The position numbers and the translations under genes are program-made. From Anaerolineae bacterium (GTDB taxonomy: Bacteria > Chloroflexota > Anaerolineae > Aggregatilineales > Aggregatilineaceae): a stretch of DNA of 9,868 nucleotides. Within the stretch, counting starts at the first letter, position 1; each line of letters starts with the position of its first letter. The notes beneath the pieces were generated by a model that was given only the letters and a program-made list of their open reading frames with translations, had not been told where the DNA came from and did no database searches. The stretch lies in contig JAGPFT010000068.1 in NCBI GenBank assembly GCA_018056405.1, positions 1 to 9,868 on the forward strand, given 5' to 3'. This document shows, one piece after another, positions 5,704 through 9,868 of this stretch.

Positions 5704-5763
5704 CTGATTAGCCACTGGCTGGGCCTGAAGCCTTCTCATGGCAAGAGCTAACGAGGTCCGACG

Positions 5764-6462
5764 ATGCTCTTAAAGCTAGATCAGATCCAAACAGCTATAT
5801 TCTTGACCCATATTCAGCAACTAGCCCGCCTGAAAATAGCATCTCACATAATTGAAGCTGTGCCGGGGCTTTCCGGCGTAGACCCGATCATCTTTCCTTT
5901 ACCCCAAGATGCCCCGCCAGAGGCTCCTCAGATTATTATCCAAAACGCTCAAACGAGATGGTCATGTCAGTTCGCACCAGCCAGGTGCGATCTATTCTAT
6001 GCCCCTCAACAATATCTGTATGAACCTGAGGATTTCTCGCAAGCCTTCGAACTGATGCAAGATTCGATCTTGCGGCTCTGGAATGCACTTGAAGGTGGAT
6101 TATCCACTTTCGGGAACAGATTGGGTCTGGTCGTAAACTTCGAAACTGAAACAGAGAACGCGGCACAAGAACTTAGACGCCGGTACATCAATCCAGAACT
6201 GGCTCATGATGCGAGAGAAATCCAGTTTCACTATCTTCGGAACATCCAACGTGAAAACTTTGATCTGAACTGTTGGGTTCGTTTACGCAACCAGCCCAAA
6301 CAGGAAGAGACGCCTGAGGCAATACTAATGCATGTTGATGTTAATACGGTGGTTGAGCAGCCACTTGAACGGGTTGATTCGCCCGCTATCCAGGAGTTCC
6401 TAAAGCTGGCCCGCGAACTGGTAGAGGAAAATCTGGAGCTTCACTTGGGAGCTATCCGATGA
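5764..6462 (+). CDS. Unrecognised protein, first gene of the accessory cassette
   Basis: This 232-residue soluble-looking protein has no signal peptide or membrane segment. The ATG is preceded by GAGG at 7 nt. The middle part alternates strands and helices (IIIQNAQTRWSCQFAPARCDLFY, then FGNRLGLVVNFETE near 120). The end, from LMHVDVNTVVEQP to a helix rich in Glu and Leu, loosely recalls the layout of TIGR04255-family proteins (a strand with Asp, then a terminal long helix). I consider that only a distant possibility and assign no function. The stop overlaps the next start as ATGA, so the two are translationally coupled. Use of ATA, TTA and AGA codons and lower GC set it apart from the flanking genes and suggest transfer. 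Confidence 0.8.
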   Translation: MLLKLDQIQTAIFLTHIQQLARLKIASHIIEAVPGLSGVDPIIFPLPQDAPPEAPQIIIQNAQTRWSCQFAPARCDLFYAPQQYLYEPEDFSQAFELMQDSILRLWNALEGGLSTFGNRLGLVVNFETETENAAQELRRRYINPELAHDAREIQFHYLRNIQRENFDLNCWVRLRNQPKQEETPEAILMHVDVNTVVEQPLERVDSPAIQEFLKLARELVEENLELHLGAIR

Positions 6463-7019
6463 GCCTGTCTTATACCGGTGAAACCGTAACGTCAACACGA
6501 TCCTCGACCGTGACTCAGCGGGCGATAGATTACTCATTGCTACCCCAGTCTGTGCTTCTTGCACTCCGTGAGGAGCGCGAACGTTCCGCCGTAGCCGCCC
6601 CGTATCACCTGACATCGGAGACGAGGCGTTCTTCAGTTGAAGTAAGCCGGCTTATGCAGTATCTCAAACGACTGTTGAGTGCGCCGTCACCTTTCGAGTC
6701 CTTCTCCGACTGGTCTGATCTCATCAAAGAGGCGATCTCGTCAGAAGCGTTGGGGCAGACTGCACGGGAAGTGTTCACCTCAATCCCGGAAGTAGAAGCA
6801 ATCTATCAGGATGAGCTAGAAGACGAAAACCTCTTCTGGGTTTTCATCAATAACCAAAAGTACGATGATGACTTGATGGAGCTTCTGATCTCTCGCGAAG
6901 AAGTGCTCATGGATAAGCACCCAGAGTCTCATATCTGGGTCAGATACATTCCTCTAGTCCTTTGTCACGATCCCAGAGAAGTGGTGGGGAATACTGCCCG
7001 GCGTGTTTTCACGAGGTGA
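6459..7019 (+). CDS. Unrecognised protein, second gene of the accessory cassette
   Basis: This 186-residue protein starts at the ATG of an ATGA overlap with the previous stop. The N-terminal 60 residues are Ser/Thr/Arg-rich and probably flexible. A helical middle (60-105) follows. The module at about 109-166 reads IPEVEAIYQDELEDENLFWVFI, then a helix MELLISREEVLMDKHPES, then IWVRYIPL. This is a strand-helix-strand pattern with acidic residues, like small subunits paired with HEPN or nucleotidyltransferase partners. That parallel is structural impression only. The stop codon lies within GAGGTGA, the ribosome-binding site of the third gene, so expression of the two is coupled. It shares the AT-richer composition of its neighbours. 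Confidence 0.8.
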   Translation: MSLSYTGETVTSTRSSTVTQRAIDYSLLPQSVLLALREERERSAVAAPYHLTSETRRSSVEVSRLMQYLKRLLSAPSPFESFSDWSDLIKEAISSEALGQTAREVFTSIPEVEAIYQDELEDENLFWVFINNQKYDDDLMELLISREEVLMDKHPESHIWVRYIPLVLCHDPREVVGNTARRVFTR

Positions 7020-7021
7020 CT

Positions 7022-7435
7022 GTGGCAGACCTAATCTCGCATATTGAGCAAGCGAGACATAATGAAGAATGCGCGAATTTTCTCCTGGAAAATGCTCCTG
7101 AGTTCAGGGACTGGGCGATCACGGCGGCCTTCTATGCTGCTGTTCATCTTGTTGAAGCTTGCTTCACATCGCGACGCGATATAGGCCATACAGAAACCGC
7201 TCGGGATCGCGCACAGGACGAGGAAAAACACCGATATCGCGCCAGAAAAGTAAGGGAGTTAGCTCGCGGCGCTTATGATAGCTATAAGGACCTCTATGAA
7301 GCGAGTTCCAATGTGCGCTACCTCACTAAACCCATCGAATACTACGATCAGGAGGCAGCTCAGAAATTCGTTCGAAAACATCTCTTAAATGTGCGTACAG
7401 AGCTTGAAAAGGCTTTCGGGCTGAATCTCAAATAA
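7022..7435 (+). CDS. HEPN-like domain protein, third gene of the accessory cassette
   Basis: This 137-residue, all-helical protein has DWAITAAFYAAVHLVEA at 30-46, a conserved-type His at 56, and YKDLYEASSNVRY at 88-100. This is the arrangement (D/W-aYYAaxHxvxA ... H ... YxxLxxxSxxxRY) of the small HEPN-type proteins often found in toxin-antitoxin and defence loci. Some HEPN proteins are RNases with an R-x4-6-H motif. An R63-x6-H70 spacing is present but could be accidental. The GTG start at 7022 lies 5 nt after GAGG (7013-7016), which overlaps the preceding stop. A longer TTG-initiated frame from 6962 is possible but would read through gene two's coding end. No terminator was found after the stop before the cysK promoter. 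Confidence 0.75.
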   Translation: MADLISHIEQARHNEECANFLLENAPEFRDWAITAAFYAAVHLVEACFTSRRDIGHTETARDRAQDEEKHRYRARKVRELARGAYDSYKDLYEASSNVRYLTKPIEYYDQEAAQKFVRKHLLNVRTELEKAFGLNLK

Positions 7436-7484
7436 GCCAACGACTGCCAATGCTGGGTCTTTGAGCTTTCTGACCAGGAAACGC

Positions 7485-7513
7485 TTGGCAACTTCCACCT
7501 TATCTCTTATAAT
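7485..7513 (+). promoter_or_regulatory. Near-consensus promoter of the cysK leader
   Basis: TTGGCA (7485-7490, 5 of 6) and TATAAT (7508-7513, perfect) are exactly 17 nt apart. Transcription should start near 7520, giving a leader of about 220 nt before the cysK ATG. It begins only 50 nt after the HEPN-like gene ends, so the cysteine operon has its own transcript. Confidence 0.75.
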
Positions 7514-7563
7514 CATGACAGTTATCCGGGCAATCTCAGGATATTGAGGAACTCTCGCCAGCC

Positions 7564-7644
7564 ATGACCCCTCACGCCCAGGTTTGCGCTTGTATCTGTC
7601 TGGAGGCACGCAAGCAGCGCTTGTGGCGTGACGCCCTGGCCTGA
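7564..7644 (+). CDS. Cys-rich leader peptide upstream of cysK
   Basis: The frame encodes 26 residues starting MTPHAQVCACICLEAR, with three Cys in five positions (8, 10, 12), and ends LWRDALA before TGA. It lies wholly between the promoter at 7485-7513 and the terminator at 7673-7707. GAGGA at 7546-7550 could serve as ribosome-binding site, but its 13-nt spacing is long; cysK itself has a similar 12-nt spacing. No alternative in-frame start occurs nearby upstream. The peptide is not expected to have a function of its own. Its codons sense charged tRNA-Cys, and its last third coincides with the antiterminator strand 7617-7632. Confidence 0.7.
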   Translation: MTPHAQVCACICLEARKQRLWRDALA

Positions 7645-7672
7645 CTCTGGCCCTGGCAGACAGCCGACCCGT

Positions 7673-7707
7673 ACCGGTCACGCAGCAAGCGTGGCCGGTT
7701 TTTATTT
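7673..7707 (+). terminator. Intrinsic terminator in the cysK leader
   Basis: ACCGGTCACGC (7673-7683) and GCGTGGCCGGT (7689-7699) form an 11-bp stem with one G-U pair and a 5-nt loop, followed by TTTTT A TTT (7699-7707). It lies about 33 nt before the cysK ATG and downstream of the operon promoter, so it acts within the leader. It may also end read-through from the upstream cassette. Confidence 0.85.
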
Positions 7708-7739
7708 GGCAGCAGCGCGCAAAGGAGCCGCATCCACCC

Positions 7740-8690
7740 ATGTCCAACTCGCAGGAAATGCACATCGCCGCCAACGTCACCCAGCTTATCGGCAACACGC
7801 CGCTGGTGCGCCTCAACCGCATCACCGAGGACGCCCCGGCGACCATCCTGGCTAAGCTCGAATACACCAATCCTGCCAAGAGCGTCAAAGACCGTATCGG
7901 CCTGGCCATGATCGAGGCCGCCGAACGCGAGGGGCACATCGGCCCGGATACGCTCATCGTCGAGCCGACCAGCGGCAACACCGGCATCGCCCTGGCGATG
8001 GTCTGCGCCCAGCGCGGCTACCACCTGATCGTCACCATGCCGGAGACGGTGAGCAAGGAGCGGCGCAAGGTTTTGCGCGCATTCGGCGCGGAGCTGGTCC
8101 TCACGCCCGGCGAGAAGGGCATGGCTGGAGCCATCGAAGCGGCCAAGCGCATCGCCGCCGAACACGGGAACGCCTTCATCCCTCAGCAGTTCACCAACGT
8201 CGCCAACCCTGACGTGCACCGCCGCACGACCGCCGAGGAAATCTGGCGCGACACAGCGGGCCAGGTGGACATCTTCGTGGCGGGCGTGGGCACGGGCGGC
8301 ACGATCACCGGCGTGGGCGAAGTGCTCAAGGCGCGCAAGCCGGGCGTGCGCGTGGTCGCCGTCGAGCCTGCCGATTCGCCGGTGCTCTCCGGCGGGCAGA
8401 AGGGGCCGCATCCCATCCAGGGTATCGGCGCGGGCTTTGTGCCGGAGGTGCTCAACACGCAGATTTACGACGAGATCATCCCCGTCAGCGGGCCGGACGC
8501 CTTCGCCACCGCGCGGCGCATGGCCACCGAGGAAGGGTTGCTCGTCGGCATCTCGTCCGGCGCGGCGACCTGGGCGGCGCTGCAAGTCGCCCATCGCCCG
8601 GAGAGCGCCGGCAAGCTGATCGTGGTGATCATCCCCTCGTGGGGCGAGCGTTATCTGTCTACCGCCCTGTTCGACGACCTGGGCGATTGA
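7740..8690 (+). CDS. cysK: Cysteine synthase A (O-acetylserine sulfhydrylase)
   Basis: This 316-residue PLP enzyme converts O-acetylserine and sulfide to cysteine and acetate in the cytoplasm. Visible signatures are NTPLVRL (19-25); NPAKSVKDRIG (44-54) with K50 as the PLP Schiff-base lysine; TSGNTG (77-82), the substrate loop; GTGGT (184-188), the phosphate-binding glycine loop; HPIQGIGAGF (224-233); and SSGAA (272-276). Length and motifs fit the CysK subgroup. The ATG at 7740 follows AGGAG at 12 nt. A second in-frame ATG at 7758 is less well placed. It is the first full gene of a two-gene operon with cysE (44-nt gap), and its transcription is predicted to be controlled by the attenuator immediately upstream. 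Its GC-rich codon use resembles the S1 and phosphoribosyltransferase genes, not the cassette. Confidence 0.97.
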   Translation: MSNSQEMHIAANVTQLIGNTPLVRLNRITEDAPATILAKLEYTNPAKSVKDRIGLAMIEAAEREGHIGPDTLIVEPTSGNTGIALAMVCAQRGYHLIVTMPETVSKERRKVLRAFGAELVLTPGEKGMAGAIEAAKRIAAEHGNAFIPQQFTNVANPDVHRRTTAEEIWRDTAGQVDIFVAGVGTGGTITGVGEVLKARKPGVRVVAVEPADSPVLSGGQKGPHPIQGIGAGFVPEVLNTQIYDEIIPVSGPDAFATARRMATEEGLLVGISSGAATWAALQVAHRPESAGKLIVVIIPSWGERYLSTALFDDLGD

Positions 8691-8734
8691 GGCAAAGAGC
8701 ACAGGGCAGGCCAGCGCCGCCAGGAGCGTGAACT

Positions 8735-9457
8735 ATGCTGAAAACCATCTGCGAAGACATTCATTGCACTCTGGAGCGCGATCCCGCCGCCCGCCACTGG
8801 TTCGAGGTGCTCACGGCCTATCCAGGACTGCACGCCATCTGGCTGCATCGTGTCGCCCACCGGCTGTGGCAGGCGCGGCTGCGGCTGTTGGCGCGCTGGC
8901 TGTCGCACCTGGCGCGCTTCCTGACAGGGATCGAGATTCACCCTGCCGCGCGCATTGGCCCGCGCTTCTTCATTGATCACGGCATGGGCGTCGTCATCGG
9001 CGAGACCGCCGAGATCGGCGCGGACGTGACCCTCTATCATGGCGTGACGCTCGGCGGCGTGAGCCTGACGCCGGGCAAGCGCCACCCGACCCTCGAAGAC
9101 GGCGTCGTGGTCGGCGCCGGAGCCAAAGTATTAGGAGCGATCACGGTGGGCAAGAATTCACGCATCGGCGCGAACGCTGTTGTCGTCCAAGATGTCGAGC
9201 CGGGCATGGTCGTCGTGGGCATCCCCGGCAAACCCGTCAGGCGCGAAGGGCCGCCGCCGGACACGCATCACCCCGATCTGCGCCACGATGTGCTGCCGGA
9301 TGTCGTCGCCGAGCGACTGGATCGCATCCTGCTGCGGCTGGATGAGGTTGAGCGGGCCATTCATCGCAACGGCAACGACAACGGCAGCAGCGAGCCGGAC
9401 GACGACGAGCCGCTCACGGCGGATATGCCTGACTACGCGATGGATTACACGATCTAG
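8735..9457 (+). CDS. cysE: Serine O-acetyltransferase
   Basis: This 240-residue enzyme acetylates serine with acetyl-CoA, the step before CysK. An N-terminal helical part (1-60) is followed by the left-handed beta-helix of hexapeptide repeats (about 66-170). It contains GIEIHPAARIG (65-75), FFIDHGMGVVIGETAEIG (78-95) with the catalytic His at 82, the LYHGVTLGGV turn, KRHPTLEDGVVVGAGAKVLG (115-134) with His117, and the closing VVGIPGKPVR. An acidic, Asn/Asp-rich linker then leads to a tail ending MDYTI. A C-terminal Ile is the residue that inserts into the CysK active site in the cysteine synthase complex, and plant enzymes end in a very similar DYVI. AGGAG sits 8 nt before the ATG. It shares the cysK transcript, so both steps are regulated together. 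Confidence 0.96.
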   Translation: MLKTICEDIHCTLERDPAARHWFEVLTAYPGLHAIWLHRVAHRLWQARLRLLARWLSHLARFLTGIEIHPAARIGPRFFIDHGMGVVIGETAEIGADVTLYHGVTLGGVSLTPGKRHPTLEDGVVVGAGAKVLGAITVGKNSRIGANAVVVQDVEPGMVVVGIPGKPVRREGPPPDTHHPDLRHDVLPDVVAERLDRILLRLDEVERAIHRNGNDNGSSEPDDDEPLTADMPDYAMDYTI

Positions 9458-9868
9458 TACTTCAGGGCGGAGACAGGTGCGCGGTTGGGCCTGATTGCCC
9501 CCATCCCCCGGCCCCTTCCCCCGCGCTGCGCGGAGGGAAGAGGAGCCGGCCCGCAGCTTTTCTCCCTTCCCCCTTGTGGGGGAAGGGTCGGGGATGGGGG
9601 ACAGGCACGACCAAAGATGTGGGTAATGTACAGCCGCTTACGGAGAGGGGGAAAGGGCGAGTGGGGCGAGGTCAGGGAGTGAGGTCTCCATGCTTCCACG
9701 TCAAACGAGTGGCTGACAACCTTTGCACGCACCCTGCTGACTGGGTGCATTCGGATTTGGGGGCAGGTGCAGAGATCGGTTGCAGACCTCACCCCCCGGC
9801 CCCCTCTCCATATACGGAGAGGGGGAGTAAGTATCTGGCTCAGTCCCCTCTCCGCGTGTGGAGAGGGG
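9458..9868. repeat. Run of GC-rich palindromic repeats after cysE
   Basis: No gene is supported here. Hairpins seen are 9564-9573/9578-9587 (CCCTTCCCCC, perfect 10 bp, loop TTGT); 9800-9809/9816-9825 (CCCCCTCTCC, perfect 10 bp, loop ATATAC); and 9845-9853/9860-9868 (CCCCTCTCC, perfect 9 bp, loop GCGTGT), the last ending at the window edge. The stretch 9500-9522 (CCCCATCCCCCGGCCCCTTC) is mirrored at about 9579-9600, giving a larger imperfect stem. A degenerate copy lies at 9640-9690. The first strong stem after the cysE stop could act as a terminator, although no U-tract follows. Confidence 0.7.

Larger units (their letters stand above)
5211..5763. other. Divergent intergenic region with a structured element
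   Basis: The stretch separates the minus-strand S1 gene from the plus-strand accessory cassette. It holds a promoter candidate for each side (5393-5421 and 5674-5703). It also holds a perfect 11-bp inverted repeat (5463-5473 GCAGAGCGCGG with 5526-5536) enclosing a 6-bp GCCGGG/CCCGGC hairpin (5492-5508), a direct repeat TGCCTTTG TGCCTTTG (5661-5676) and a 14-bp palindrome at 5693-5706. No reading frame here looks coding. GC content falls noticeably from about 5640 onward. Confidence 0.5.
7520..7739 (+). promoter_or_regulatory. Cysteine-responsive transcription attenuator (predicted leader)
   Basis: The leader has all the parts of a ribosome-controlled attenuator. A 26-codon ORF (7564-7644) has Cys codons at 7585, 7591 and 7597. 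A hairpin at 7609-7625 (core CAAGC/GCTTG) lies just downstream of them. The segment 7617-7632 can pair with 7677-7692 at 15 of 16 positions, including wobbles, with one G-A mismatch. That pairing uses up the 5' arm, loop and start of the 3' arm of the terminator at 7673-7707. A ribosome stalled at Cys codons would leave 7617-7632 free, so the antiterminator forms and cysK-cysE are transcribed. A ribosome reaching the stop at 7642 would cover it and allow termination. The pairings are seen in the sequence; the regulation is inferred by analogy with trp/his leaders and with polycysteine upstream ORFs of mycobacteria. Confidence 0.75.

Noticed and set aside
7520..7739. T-box or SAM riboswitch as the explanation for the cysK leader
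   Set aside because: I see no T-box sequence (AGGGTGGNACCGCG-like) and no SAM-I core. The Cys codons and the antiterminator overlap with the small ORF fit translation-coupled attenuation better.
7572..8702. A 376-codon open frame on the minus strand opposite cysK
   Set aside because: cysK has all family motifs on the plus strand. The antisense frame is His/Arg/Asp-rich low-complexity sequence, as expected opposite a GC-rich gene.
9454..9792. A 112-codon minus-strand frame after cysE
   Set aside because: It is composed largely of translated palindromic repeats (PPSPTLPPQGGR-type peptide), typical of repeat DNA and not of a gene.

Overview
The window is GC-rich bacterial DNA. The likely source is a Chloroflexota (Anaerolineae-like) genome. 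That is an inference from the protein style (extended IF-1, two four-domain S1 proteins, arginine-rich bS21) and from intergenic palindromes of the CCCCTCTCC...GGAGAGGGG type that I associate with this phylum. No rRNA, tRNA, CRISPR array or transposase gene was seen.

Layout. Positions 1-579 are a repeat-rich intergenic stretch ending in a promoter for a phosphoribosyltransferase (580-1131, +). After a repeat-filled convergent gap comes a minus-strand translation block. In its direction of reading it runs: S1-domain protein A (5210-3888), S1-domain protein B (3493-2273), ribosomal protein bS21 (2167-1967) and initiation factor IF-1 (1683-1423). All four products act at or near translation initiation. 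S1 B has its own full-consensus promoter, and an intrinsic terminator lies inside its leader.

From about 5640 to 7435 the base composition and codon use become AT-richer. Three tightly coupled plus-strand genes lie here: two unrecognised proteins and a HEPN-like protein. They look like a horizontally acquired accessory cassette, possibly of the toxin-antitoxin or defence type. A 14-bp palindrome covers the candidate -10 box.

The last part is a cysteine biosynthesis operon, cysK-cysE (7740-9457). Its leader is the most striking element in the window. It has a near-consensus promoter (TTGGCA-N17-TATAAT), then a 26-codon reading frame with three Cys codons within five positions, then an intrinsic terminator 33 nt before the cysK start codon. 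A leader segment inside the small reading frame can pair at 15 of 16 positions with the terminator's 5' arm, loop and start of the 3' arm. This is the architecture of a translation-coupled transcription attenuator that would sense Cys-tRNA supply. CysE ends in Ile within a DYTI tail, which suggests it also forms the cysteine synthase complex with CysK. The window ends in another run of GC-rich palindromic repeats.
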